NCBI GenBank assembly: GCA_021784975.1
Contig: JAJYGU010000344.1
Span: 1-24,015, forward strand
Direction of reading: 5' to 3'
DNA from: Planctomycetota bacterium
GTDB lineage: Bacteria; Planctomycetota; Planctomycetia; Pirellulales; Thermoguttaceae
DNA: 24,015 nucleotides
Shown here one piece after another: positions 1 through 6,733 of this stretch (the first letter of the stretch is position 1; every line of letters begins with the position of its first letter). The position numbers and the translations under genes were made by a program. Under the pieces are notes generated by a model. That model saw only the letters and a program-made list of their open reading frames with translations, was not told where the DNA came from and made no database searches.

Positions 1-582
1 TTCGCCGGCCAATTGCTCCACCGCGGTGAAGTAGCCGAAGGTGAAGTCGATGCCCGTGTAATCGTTGTCGATCGTCTTGGGCAGGTGGACCACCGGGATG
101 TGATGGTGTCCGGGCGGCAGTTGCTCCTGAAAGAGCTTGAACTTGTTGGCCGTCTTGAGGGTGTCGTCGCCGCCGATGGAGACCAGCGCGTCGACGCCCA
201 TCGACACCAGGGCATCGTAGACGGTTCTCAAGGGGGCCGTCCGGGCGGAGTCTTTCAAGTGCGCGGGGGAGGAGACATCCTTGCCGGGGTTGGCACGGGC
301 CGTCCCGATCAGAATCCCAGGGCTGTTGCGGGTGCGGCGGAGGATGCGGTGCGTGATGCGGATAAAATCGCGGTCCTCGACCATGGGATGATCGGCTCGG
401 TATTCCATCAGGTGCGAATAGCCGTGCAGAATGCCGTACACGTCGATGTTGTTGCGCAGGAAGGAGACGGCGGCGGTAGAGATGACCGCGTTGGCGGCCG
501 GCGCCGGCCCGCCGGCAAACAGAATGGCCACCCGGTGGATATTCGAGGTCACCTCCGGCGGTCGGGAAAGGGTGCTGCTCAT
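1..582 (-). CDS. pfp: 6-phosphofructokinase, diphosphate-dependent type (partial, N-terminal 194 residues)
   Basis: Phosphorylates fructose 6-phosphate to fructose 1,6-bisphosphate in the cytoplasm. The gene runs off the left edge, so only the N-terminal 194 residues are present and the frame is open throughout. A phosphate-binding loop with AGGPAPAANAV lies near residues 23-33, GGDDT at 137-141 and PKTIDND at 168-174, with Asp172 in the catalytic position. In this family the second Asp of GGDD and the Lys of PKTID mark diphosphate-using enzymes; ATP enzymes have Gly at both places (GGDG, PGTID). The substrate call is therefore inferred from two diagnostic residues. The start is the ATG at 582, 60 bases after accC on the same strand, so it may be the last gene of that run. 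The C-terminal half, with the rest of the sugar-phosphate site, cannot be seen. Confidence 0.9.
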   Translation of the reverse strand, partial: MSSTLSRPPEVTSNIHRVAILFAGGPAPAANAVISTAAVSFLRNNIDVYGILHGYSHLMEYRADHPMVEDRDFIRITHRILRRTRNSPGILIGTARANPGKDVSSPAHLKDSARTAPLRTVYDALVSMGVDALVSIGGDDTLKTANKFKLFQEQLPPGHHHIPVVHLPKTIDNDYTGIDFTFGYFTAVEQLAGE

Positions 583-642
583 AAGAGGCTCCGTAGAAGT
601 TCAGTGCCTAGCTGTCGGGTTCCTTGGCCTCGCTCGGGCCGC

Positions 643-1986
643 TCAACTCGGCCAGGTCCGCTCGATGAAGGTCGTATCCACCGGCCCGTCGTTGAAGGCG
701 GAGTGATCGAGGATTTTCAAGTACAGGGGTACGGTCGTCTTCACCCCTTCCACGTGCAACTCCGACAAGGCGCGTTTCATGCAGGCGATGGCCTCCGGGC
801 GGGTCGGCTGATGAACGATCAACTTGCCGATCATCGAATCGTAATACTGCGAAACCACATAGCCTTGATGGGCGTGCGAATCAAACCGCACCCCGAAGCC
901 GCCGGGAATCCGCAGACTGCTGATGGTGCCGGGGGTGGGGCGAAAGTTCTTGTCCGGATCTTCGGCGTTGATGCGGCATTCCAAGGCCACCCCGGTGGGG
1001 CGGATGTCTTCCTGGCCGAAGGGCAATGCTTCCCCGGCGGCCACCAGAATCTGGGCCTTGATCAGGTCGATGCCCGTGACCATCTCGGTCACCGGATGCT
1101 CGACTTGGATTCGGGCATTCATCTCGATGAAGTAATGGTGGCCGGTCCGATCGACGATGAACTCGACCGTGCCGGCGTTGGTATACTTGGCGGCCTGGAC
1201 GATTCGCACGGCGCTTTGGCACATGGCCTGGCGGGTAGCGGCCTCCAGCCGTGGGGCCGGGCTCTCCTCGATCAGCTTCTGGTGCCGCCGCTGCAGGGTG
1301 CAATCCCGCTCCCAGAGGTGCACCACGTGACCGTGATGGTCGGCCAGCACCTGCACCTCGACATGCCGTGGGTGTTCGATATACTTCTCCAGGTAAATGT
1401 CGGCGTTGCCGAAGGCCGCCTCGGCCTCGGCCTGGGCCTGTTGAATGGCCGATTTGAGGGCCAGGTCGTTCAGGGCCACCCGCATCCCTCGGCCGCCGCC
1501 GCCGGCCGCCGCCTTGATCAGCACCGGGAAGCCCAACTGGTGGGCCAGCGAAATGGCCTCGCCTTCGCCCTGCACCAGGCCGTCGCTGCCGGGCACGGTG
1601 GGCACCCCGATTTCCTTGGCCAACCGGCGGGCGGCGTTCTTGTCGCCCACCAGGCCCATGGCCTCGTGCGTCGGGCCGATGAACTCGATCTCGCAGCTCC
1701 GGCAGACCTCGGCAAAGTGGGCGTTCTCGGCCAAGAAGCCGTAGCCCGGGTGAATGGCCTGCACGTTGCCGATTTCAGCGGCGCTAATCACCCGGTCGAT
1801 CTTCAGATAGCTGTCGGCCGCCTTGGCCGGGCCGACGCAATACGCTTCGCTGGCCAGATTGAGATAGGCCGCCCCGCGATCGGCCTCGCTGAAGATGCCC
1901 ACCGTCTCGATGCCCAACTCGCGGCAGGCACGAAAGATTCTCAGGGCGATTTCGCCGCGGTTGGCAACCAGAATGCGTTTGAACAC
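643..1986 (-). CDS. accC: Acetyl-CoA carboxylase, biotin carboxylase subunit
   Basis: ATP-dependent carboxylation of the biotin on AccB, the first half-reaction of malonyl-CoA synthesis for fatty acids. The 447-residue product matches the usual length of about 449. It begins FKRILVANRGEIA and has the ATP-grasp glycine loop GGGGRGM at 162-168, Lys116, Lys158 and Lys237, Glu288 and Arg292 in EMNARIQVEHP, and Arg338, all at or within one residue of the E. coli catalytic positions. I choose the GTG at 1986 because it puts FKRILVANRG at the family N-terminus. The frame is open upstream to 2151, but that extension contains repeat DNA and resembles nothing. An AGG lies about 8 bases before the GTG. 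It follows accB after 211 bases that hold a palindromic repeat, so the two subunits may not be strictly co-expressed. Confidence 0.96.
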   Translation of the reverse strand: MFKRILVANRGEIALRIFRACRELGIETVGIFSEADRGAAYLNLASEAYCVGPAKAADSYLKIDRVISAAEIGNVQAIHPGYGFLAENAHFAEVCRSCEIEFIGPTHEAMGLVGDKNAARRLAKEIGVPTVPGSDGLVQGEGEAISLAHQLGFPVLIKAAAGGGGRGMRVALNDLALKSAIQQAQAEAEAAFGNADIYLEKYIEHPRHVEVQVLADHHGHVVHLWERDCTLQRRHQKLIEESPAPRLEAATRQAMCQSAVRIVQAAKYTNAGTVEFIVDRTGHHYFIEMNARIQVEHPVTEMVTGIDLIKAQILVAAGEALPFGQEDIRPTGVALECRINAEDPDKNFRPTPGTISSLRIPGGFGVRFDSHAHQGYVVSQYYDSMIGKLIVHQPTRPEAIACMKRALSELHVEGVKTTVPLYLKILDHSAFNDGPVDTTFIERTWPS

Positions 1987-2099
1987 GTTTAGCCTAATCT
2001 CAAGGCGGCTCCGCGGTTCGTCGGGTCCGGCGATCCGCGAAAGTACGCTTGTCTTGCGAACACCAAGCCCGTCCCACGATAGGGACGGTAAGGAATTCG

Positions 2100-2151
2100 G
2101 TGGCACGGGCTTCCAGCCCGCGAGCAAACACGGCCAAGATGGCCGTGCCAC
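2100..2151. repeat. Nested three-stem palindromic repeat between accB and accC
   Basis: An outer 9-bp inverted repeat GTGGCACGG (2100-2108) / CCGTGCCAC (2143-2151) encloses two hairpins with 3-base loops: CGGGCT-tcc-AGCCCG (2106-2120) and CACGGCCA-aga-TGGCCGTG (2129-2147). The inner right arm overlaps the outer one, so alternative folds compete. A further hairpin CGTCCC/GGGACG lies at 2070-2087. The same architecture recurs at 10628-10680. It is probably a dispersed element, and could also act on the accB-accC mRNA. Confidence 0.75.
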
Positions 2152-2197
2152 TTACCGCTGACACAATAATCGTTACAGTCCCCTACGATGAGGCGTA

Positions 2198-2698
2198 CTA
2201 CCCGCGCGTATTGACCCGAAACAACGGTTGCCCGAACTCCACCGATTCGCCGTTCTCCACCAGCATCGCCTCAATGCGTCCCGAGACCTCGGCGGGAATT
2301 TGGTTGAAGACCTTCATCGCCTCGACGATGCATACCGTGGTCTCCGGACCGACGTGATCGCCCACCTTCACGTAAGGCGGCGACTCAGGATCGGGGGCTG
2401 CATAGAAGGTGCCGACCATCGGACTGGGAATCACCACTACGTCCGAGGCGGCATCCGGCGCTACGGCCGGCGCGGGGGGCGGCCCAGCCGCCGGAGACAC
2501 GGCCGGCGGGTACACCATCGCCGCCACCCCGGGCGAAGCATTGCCCGCCGGCGACGGGGCGGACCGCCGCAACTGGATCCGGGTTTCGCCCTGCTGAAGG
2601 TCGACCTCGCTGAGATCGTGTTCCTTCATCAGTTCGACCAGCCGGCGGAGCTTGCGGACGTCGAAGATGTCTTGGTTGGACCCAGGCGATGCGTTCAT
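2198..2698 (-). CDS. accB: Acetyl-CoA carboxylase, biotin carboxyl carrier protein
   Basis: Carries the covalently bound biotin that AccC carboxylates and the carboxyltransferase then uses. The 166-residue protein has the normal layout: an N-terminal helical region (10-45), a Pro/Ala-rich flexible linker (47-88), and the biotinyl domain (89-166). The domain includes SPMVGTFY at 92-99 and the biotinylation motif EAMKV with Lys129 as the attachment site. The ATG at 2698 is preceded by GAGG on the minus strand. It starts 9 bases after the stop of the upstream Xaa-Pro peptidase gene, which points to a shared transcript. AccC follows 211 bases downstream. Confidence 0.97.
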   Translation of the reverse strand: MNASPGSNQDIFDVRKLRRLVELMKEHDLSEVDLQQGETRIQLRRSAPSPAGNASPGVAAMVYPPAVSPAAGPPPAPAVAPDAASDVVVIPSPMVGTFYAAPDPESPPYVKVGDHVGPETTVCIVEAMKVFNQIPAEVSGRIEAMLVENGESVEFGQPLFRVNTRG

Positions 2699-2707
2699 GG
2701 TCGATCC

Positions 2708-3805
2708 TCATGCGGCGACAACGATGTCTTCCAATCGCTTCGGCAGATTCGTCAACACTTCGCAGCCGTTTCGCGTGACCAGCACGTCGTCCTCGATCCG
2801 CACCCCCCCCCAACCGGGAAGATAGATGCCCGGCTCCACGGTGACGACCATGCCAGGCCGCAAGACGGTCGGGTTGTTGACAGCCAACCGCGGCCCCTCG
2901 TGAACCTGCAACCCCAAGCCATGCCCCAATCCATGCCGGAAACGGCGGCCAAAACCGGCCTTGGCGATCACCTTTCTGGCCACCGAATCGACCTCGTGGG
3001 CGATGGCACCCGGCCGAACGGCAGCGATCGCTCGAAGTTGCGCCTGCAGTACGACGCGGTAGACCCGCTCGAATTTCGGCGAGATTTTAGCGGTGACCAG
3101 CACCCGCGTCAAGTCGCTTCGGTACAGCCCGCCGTTGGCCCCCCAGTCGATCAAGACAAAATCGTCGCCACCGATGGGTTGCTCGGTGGGGCTGGCATGC
3201 GGCAGCGCCGCCCGCGGCCCGACGGCCATAATCGTGGGGAAGGCGGCCTCTTTAGCGCCAAACAGCCGCATCTGGTGTTCCAGCTCATCGGCCGCCTGCT
3301 TTTCGCTCATCTCGCGGCGCAAGGTGTGGCGCAAGGCTTCGAAACCCTTCTCGGCCTGCCGGGCGGCCTGACGTATCAGTGCCACTTCCTCCCGGTCTTT
3401 GACTTGTCGAAGCTTTTCGACGGCGCCGGAAACCGGCGTCAGCGTCACCTTCGGCAGGCGAGTGGCCAGTCGATCACGGAACCCCACGGTCATCGAATCG
3501 GCCTCGATGCCGAGTCGGTGAATCCCGCCGCGCCGCAAGAGCCGGGCGGTGGCCTGCATGATCCCCCTGCCCGGTGGACGAATTTCGAGGTCCACCCCTG
3601 GACATTCCTCACCCAATTGGGTGGTATACCGCGGGTCGCTGACGATCGTTTCGCCGTCGCCACGGACGACCAGATAGCTGTCGTCGCCCGTAAAGCCGGT
3701 CAAATAGGTCACGTTGGTGTAGTCGGTGACCAACAGGGCGTCAATGCCCGCCTTACGAAACGCGATGCGCAGGCGATCACGTCGAGATGCAAAGTTCATG
3801 GCCAT
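2708..3805 (-). CDS. Xaa-Pro aminopeptidase/dipeptidase, M24B family
   Basis: A two-metal peptidase that cleaves Xaa-Pro bonds in peptides in the cytoplasm. The 365-residue protein has the creatinase-type N-terminal domain (about 8-130) and the pita-bread catalytic domain (about 138-360). All five metal ligands can be placed: Asp220, Asp231, His295 (in HGLGHGLG), Glu324 (VEPGIY) and Glu338 (RIEDD). His302 of VHEGP matches the conserved catalytic His. Two ATGs lie two codons apart; the outer one at 3805 is favoured because GGAG lies 6 bases before it. It heads the accB-accC run. In Bacillus the equivalent gene precedes efp-accB-accC, and here efp is absent. The sequence does not tell dipeptidase (pepQ) from aminopeptidase (pepP), so no symbol is given. 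Confidence 0.93.
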   Translation of the reverse strand: MAMNFASRRDRLRIAFRKAGIDALLVTDYTNVTYLTGFTGDDSYLVVRGDGETIVSDPRYTTQLGEECPGVDLEIRPPGRGIMQATARLLRRGGIHRLGIEADSMTVGFRDRLATRLPKVTLTPVSGAVEKLRQVKDREEVALIRQAARQAEKGFEALRHTLRREMSEKQAADELEHQMRLFGAKEAAFPTIMAVGPRAALPHASPTEQPIGGDDFVLIDWGANGGLYRSDLTRVLVTAKISPKFERVYRVVLQAQLRAIAAVRPGAIAHEVDSVARKVIAKAGFGRRFRHGLGHGLGLQVHEGPRLAVNNPTVLRPGMVVTVEPGIYLPGWGGVRIEDDVLVTRNGCEVLTNLPKRLEDIVVAA

Positions 3806-3881
3806 GCGGGGCTCCGATCATGGGCGCAAACCTCCATTGGACCAGACGCGCGGTCGGCTCGCAAGCCCAGAAGCACAATGG

Positions 3882-3933
3882 GGGGACTGTCCCGATTTTT
3901 GTGGCACGAGGCCACAAAAATGGGACTGTCCCC
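3882..3933. repeat. GGGACtGTCCC-box palindromic element, intergenic copy
   Basis: A perfect 11-bp stem ATTTTTGTGGC (3895-3905) / GCCACAAAAAT (3911-3921) with a 5-base loop is flanked on both sides by the same box, GGGGACTGTCCC (3882-3893) and GGGACTGTCCCC (3922-3933). It lies between the divergent peptidase gene and larB. Close relatives lie inside the kinase gene at 8798-9002, and single boxes occur at 6000-6011 and 12153-12165. Confidence 0.85.
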
Positions 3934-4004
3934 TTCTACCTCTCCTGCCCAGCGATGGGGGCAAATTGACAGCCTCCCCAGATGTGGGATACGATGGAAC
4001 TGCT

Positions 4005-4862
4005 ATGTCACCCAAAGAGCTCGAACAACTTGCCAGCCGGCTTCTGGCCGGGGAACTGTCGATGGAGGAGTTCGTCCTTCGGGCGGCCTCCGCCAAGACC
4101 GCCGACATGGGCCATACCCAGGTGGATCTGGATCGCCACCGCCGTTGCGGTTTCCCCGAAGTGGTCTTTGCCCAGGGCAAGAGCGCGGCCGTGCTCGAAG
4201 AAATCTTCCGCGCGCTTCTCGGGCATGGCAGCGACGTGCTGGCGACTCGCATGTCGGCCGAGCAGTTTGACCATTTGCAGAAGAAGTTCCCCGCAGGCCG
4301 GTATAATCCCGTCGCGCGTACCTTCCATATTCCGCGGCCGGTGGCCGTTGAGTCAGGGGCCAAAGGCGGGCAGGGTCGCTCAGTGCTTGGATTGCCGAGA
4401 GGAAAAAAGCTGCCGGCAGATGGGGAGTCTGCCGGCCGGGTGGTGATTGTCACCGCCGGCACCACCGACCTGCCGGTGGCCGAGGAGGCCCGCGAGACGG
4501 CCCTCTGGACCGGCGCGGAGGTTACCATGATCCAAGACGTCGGCGTCGCCGGGCCGCACCGTTTGACCGCCAACCTACCCTTGCTGGAGGATGCCGATGC
4601 GATTGTAGTGGTGGCGGGCATGGAGGGCGCGCTGCCCAGCGTGGTCGGCGGCTACGTGGCCTGTCCGGTCATTGCCGTGCCCACCAGCATCGGCTACGGG
4701 GCCAGCTTTGGCGGCGTGGCCGCCCTGTTGGGAATGCTCAACAGTTGCGCAGCGAATGTAAGCGTGGTCAACATCGACGCCGGCTTCAAGGGAGGCTACC
4801 TGGCCGGCCTGATCGCCAAAAACCTAGCCAAGGCACGAATGGCCGACCAATGTAACTCATAG
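4005..4862 (+). CDS. larB: Nickel-pincer cofactor biosynthesis protein LarB (P2CMN synthase)
   Basis: Carboxylates and hydrolyses nicotinic acid adenine dinucleotide to pyridinium-3,5-biscarboxylic acid mononucleotide, the first step to the nickel-pincer nucleotide of lactate racemase-type enzymes. The 285-residue protein has a helical N-terminal region (1-70) and a PurE-like core with VVIVTAGTTDLPVAEEA (146-162), DVGVAGPHRL (178-187), VVVAGMEGALPSVV (201-214) and the end motif MLNSCAANVSVVNIDAGFKGG. Cys248 corresponds to the catalytic Cys that forms the cysteinyl-pyridine intermediate. Residues 116-145 are an extra loop, roughly 25-30 residues longer than usual, and part of it is encoded by a palindrome (4412-4436). 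I chose the ATG at 4005, with GGA 7 bases before it; the frame stays open upstream but through repeat DNA. LarE is encoded 8.9 kb away on the same strand. LarC and the racemase-type enzyme are not in the window. Confidence 0.93.
   Translation: MSPKELEQLASRLLAGELSMEEFVLRAASAKTADMGHTQVDLDRHRRCGFPEVVFAQGKSAAVLEEIFRALLGHGSDVLATRMSAEQFDHLQKKFPAGRYNPVARTFHIPRPVAVESGAKGGQGRSVLGLPRGKKLPADGESAGRVVIVTAGTTDLPVAEEARETALWTGAEVTMIQDVGVAGPHRLTANLPLLEDADAIVVVAGMEGALPSVVGGYVACPVIAVPTSIGYGASFGGVAALLGMLNSCAANVSVVNIDAGFKGGYLAGLIAKNLAKARMADQCNS
4412..4436. repeat. 9-bp inverted repeat inside larB
   Basis: GCCGGCAGA (4412-4420) and TCTGCCGGC (4428-4436) form a perfect 9-bp stem with a 7-base loop. It encodes about residues 136-144 of LarB, within the loop that is longer than in typical family members. 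It may be a small palindromic insertion tolerated in frame. Confidence 0.7.
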
Positions 4863-4868
4863 ATTCGG

Positions 4869-5042
4869 CCACGGATGGACACAGATTGAACACAGATCAG
4901 GGAGGAGGGCGAGGGCGGATCTTCAGCACAAGGAGCTGACCGAAAAGATCATCGGAGCGGCTTTCGAGGTTCACAACGTATTGGGTTACGGGTTCTAGCG
5001 ATTCGTCTACTGATCCGTGTTCCATCCGTGTTTCATCCGTGG
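4869..5042. mobile_element. Inverted-repeat unit carrying a GxxExxY gene remnant
   Basis: A 32-base arm at 4869-4900, beginning CCACGGATGGACACAGATTG, is matched by its imperfect inverted copy at 5010-5042, which ends CATCCGTGG. Each arm is built from short GAT(C)nGTGT-like subrepeats. Between the arms lie the remains of a GxxExxY-family gene (4918-5010). From general experience, arms of this kind often border GxxExxY genes in environmental genomes, which suggests a transposable or recombining unit. No transposase is present. The right arm ends 7 bases before the nnrD start. Confidence 0.6.
4918..5010 (+). pseudogene. GxxExxY family protein, truncated remnant
   Basis: Reading from 4918 gives DLQHKELTEKIIGAAFEVHN, then VLGYGF, then a TAG stop at 4996-4998, then RFVY and TGA. 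This is the conserved N-terminus of the GxxExxY family, in which EKIIGAAxEVHNxLGxGF is followed by LExVYE. Only about 30 of roughly 125 codons survive, one of them is a stop, and no start codon with a ribosome site is visible. The fragment is wholly enclosed by the inverted repeats at 4869-4900 and 5010-5042, so it looks like the decayed cargo of that unit. The function of intact family members is not established. Confidence 0.75.
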
Positions 5043-5049
5043 CTAAGTC

Positions 5050-5991
5050 ATGAATGATACGAGCAATGAGCTGCCGCTTCTTCCGCTGCGGTCGGCCGAC
5101 GCCCACAAGGGCAACTTCGGATCGGCCCTGATCGTCGGTGGCTCGCGCGGCATGGCGGGGGCGGCCGGTCTGGCGGGCATGGCGGCGCTCCGCGGCGGGG
5201 CGGGGCTGGTGAGGCTAGCGGTGCCGGATGGGTGCCTGGAAACCATTGCCGGCTTCGAGCCCTCCTACGTGACTGTGGCCCTGCCCTCCGACCCAACCGG
5301 CCGGATTAGCGTGGGGGCGCTGGATCGCATCATGGAATTGACGGATTGGGCCACGACCATCGCCTGTGGGCCGGGGCTGGGCCGCTCTGCCGATCTCGAT
5401 CATCTGGTGAACCGCCTGTATCGGGAGATCGACAAGCCGATGGTGTTTGACGCTGATGCGCTCAACGCCTTGGCCGTGGACCCGGAAGTATTGGCGCATC
5501 CCGGCGGGCCGCGGATCCTCACGCCGCACCCGGGAGAGTTCGCCCGGCTGATCGGCAAAAAGCTCGACGGCGATAAACCGGCAAGCAGACAGCCGTCCGA
5601 GAGCCACGGCGGCAACGAGGCGGGTAGCGACGAGACCTCACTGGCTGCGCCGTCGGCTCGCCAGCAGGCCGCCATCGACTTGGCGGAGCGATGTGGCATT
5701 GTGGTGGTGCTCAAGGGCCACAGCACGCTGGTGACCGACGGCCGCCGCTATGCGGTGAACCCGACCGGCAACCCTGGCATGGCGACGGGCGGCTCGGGCG
5801 ACGTGCTGACCGGCGTGATTACCGCCCTGGTCTGCCAACACCTCGAGCCCTACGCGGCCGCGCAGCTCGGCGTTTATCTACACGGATTGGCCGGCGATCT
5901 GGCGGCGGCGGAATTGGGCCAGGTGTCGATGATCGCCAGCGACCTGGTTCGATTCCTGCCCAAGGCGTTTCAGCGGGCGGTAGTCGTCTAG
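5050..5991 (+). CDS. nnrD: ADP/ATP-dependent (S)-NAD(P)H-hydrate dehydratase
   Basis: Repairs hydrated NAD(P)H by nucleotide-dependent dehydration in the cytoplasm. The 313-residue protein is the C-terminal domain of the YjeF type standing alone; no epimerase domain is fused or adjacent. Visible motifs are HKGNFGSALIVGGS (19-32), ACGPGLGRS (105-113), VFDADALNAL (132-141), TPHPGEF (158-164), LKGHSTLV (221-228) and the nucleotide-site motif NPTGNPGMATGGSGDVLTG (237-255). Residues 172-203, between TPHPGEF and the next core helix, are a polar Ser/Gly/Glu-rich insertion not usual in the family. The start at 5050 lies 7 bases after the inverted repeat unit, and no clear Shine-Dalgarno is seen, so that unit may have replaced the original leader. 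Confidence 0.95.
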   Translation: MNDTSNELPLLPLRSADAHKGNFGSALIVGGSRGMAGAAGLAGMAALRGGAGLVRLAVPDGCLETIAGFEPSYVTVALPSDPTGRISVGALDRIMELTDWATTIACGPGLGRSADLDHLVNRLYREIDKPMVFDADALNALAVDPEVLAHPGGPRILTPHPGEFARLIGKKLDGDKPASRQPSESHGGNEAGSDETSLAAPSARQQAAIDLAERCGIVVVLKGHSTLVTDGRRYAVNPTGNPGMATGGSGDVLTGVITALVCQHLEPYAAAQLGVYLHGLAGDLAAAELGQVSMIASDLVRFLPKAFQRAVVV

Positions 5992-5999
5992 CAGTTCAC

Positions 6000-6011
6000 G
6001 GGGACTGTCCC
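6000..6011. repeat. Isolated GGGGACtGTCCC box
   Basis: GGGGAC-t-GTCCC lies 8 bases after the nnrD stop and matches the outer boxes of the element at 3882-3933. It lies next to the MITE-like unit at 6064-6161. The remaining bases up to 6279 hold only a small inverted repeat, CACGAC/GTCGTG, at 6224-6246. I see no gene between 5992 and 6279. Confidence 0.6.
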
Positions 6012-6063
6012 GGGGAGGTAATGAGACAACGTATGTCGTTCCGGCCCGAGGTCTATGATGATC

Positions 6064-6161
6064 TCACGCAAAGGCGCAAGGGCGCCAAGGTCGCTCGGTA
6101 TTACGACTTAGCGCGAACACCGGCCTGCCTTTTTCTTTGCGTCCTTTGCGGCTTTGCGTGA
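6064..6161. repeat. MITE-like inverted repeat, TCACGCAAAG-type ends
   Basis: The left arm at 6064-6090 begins TCACGCAAAGGCGCAAGG and the right arm at 6135-6161 ends CTTTGCGGCTTTGCGTGA. They are imperfect inverted copies made of a CGCAAAG-like subrepeat. About 44 bases of non-coding sequence separate them. Arms with this CGCAAAG pattern are common in environmental genomes and, like the unit at 4869-5042, are often seen around GxxExxY genes. Here no cargo remains. Confidence 0.65.
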
Positions 6162-6279
6162 ATCTCATGCGGAACAGAAATAGACACCCAAGGCGTTGCC
6201 CAGGCCCCAGTTATCCGCCATCCCACGACTGTCCCCTTCGGTCGTGAAATCCTAAGCTCGAAATCCGAAACAAACCCCA

Positions 6280-6705
6280 ATGCCGAAATTCCAATCGGCC
6301 ACGTGTTATCGCCTGCTGGCCGATCTGATTGTGGCGGTGCATTTCGCCTACGTGGCTTTCGTGATCGTTGCCTTGGCAGTCATCCTTGTGGGGATTGCGC
6401 TGCGATGGTCGTGGGTTCGCAACTTCTGGTTCCGGGCCATCCATCTGCTGATGATCGCGGTGGTGGTGTTCGAATCGCTGGGGAAAATCGAGTGTCCGCT
6501 GACCACCTGGGAGTTTCGCTTGCGCGAGCTGGCCGGCGAAACGCCGGAAGAAGGCTCGTTTATCGGCCGCTGGGCCCATTGGCTGCTGTTTTATGACATT
6601 CCGCCACGGGTACTGACGATCTGTTACTGCTGTTTCGGGCTGGCGGTGCTGTGCGTTTGGCTCTTGGCCCCGCCGCGCTGGCCGTGGAAGAAGCGGGCCA
6701 CGTAG
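6280..6705 (+). CDS. DUF2784 family integral membrane protein
   Basis: A 141-residue membrane protein of unknown function. Four hydrophobic segments lie near residues 10-42, 49-68, 96-107 and 110-130. The family signature is clear: YRLLADLIVAVHFAYVAFVI at the start, ECPLTTWEFRLRELAG at 71-86 and GSFIGRWAHWLLFY at 92-105. The length agrees with the family. The start ATG at 6280 has no strong ribosome site. It ends 28 bases from the convergent stop of the large kinase gene. No enzymatic role can be read from the sequence. Confidence 0.85.
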   Translation: MPKFQSATCYRLLADLIVAVHFAYVAFVIVALAVILVGIALRWSWVRNFWFRAIHLLMIAVVVFESLGKIECPLTTWEFRLRELAGETPEEGSFIGRWAHWLLFYDIPPRVLTICYCCFGLAVLCVWLLAPPRWPWKKRAT

Positions 6706-6733
6706 CTCGTCCAGCGAGCCGTCGTTGGCTTGT

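Noticed and set aside
13..1992. Long plus-strand open frame of 659 codons opposite accC and the phosphofructokinase gene
   Set aside because: Both opposite-strand genes are clearly real by motifs. The plus-strand product is Gly/Val/Asp/His-rich without any domain, as expected of antisense frames in high-GC DNA.
2228..4270. Plus-strand open frame of 680 codons across accB, the peptidase and into larB
   Set aside because: It is antisense to two well-supported genes and runs in the wrong frame into larB; its sequence shows no family features.
6705..6719. Small GCTCG/CGAGC hairpin between the convergent DUF2784 and kinase genes
   Set aside because: A 5-bp stem without a directly following T-run is too weak to call a terminator.
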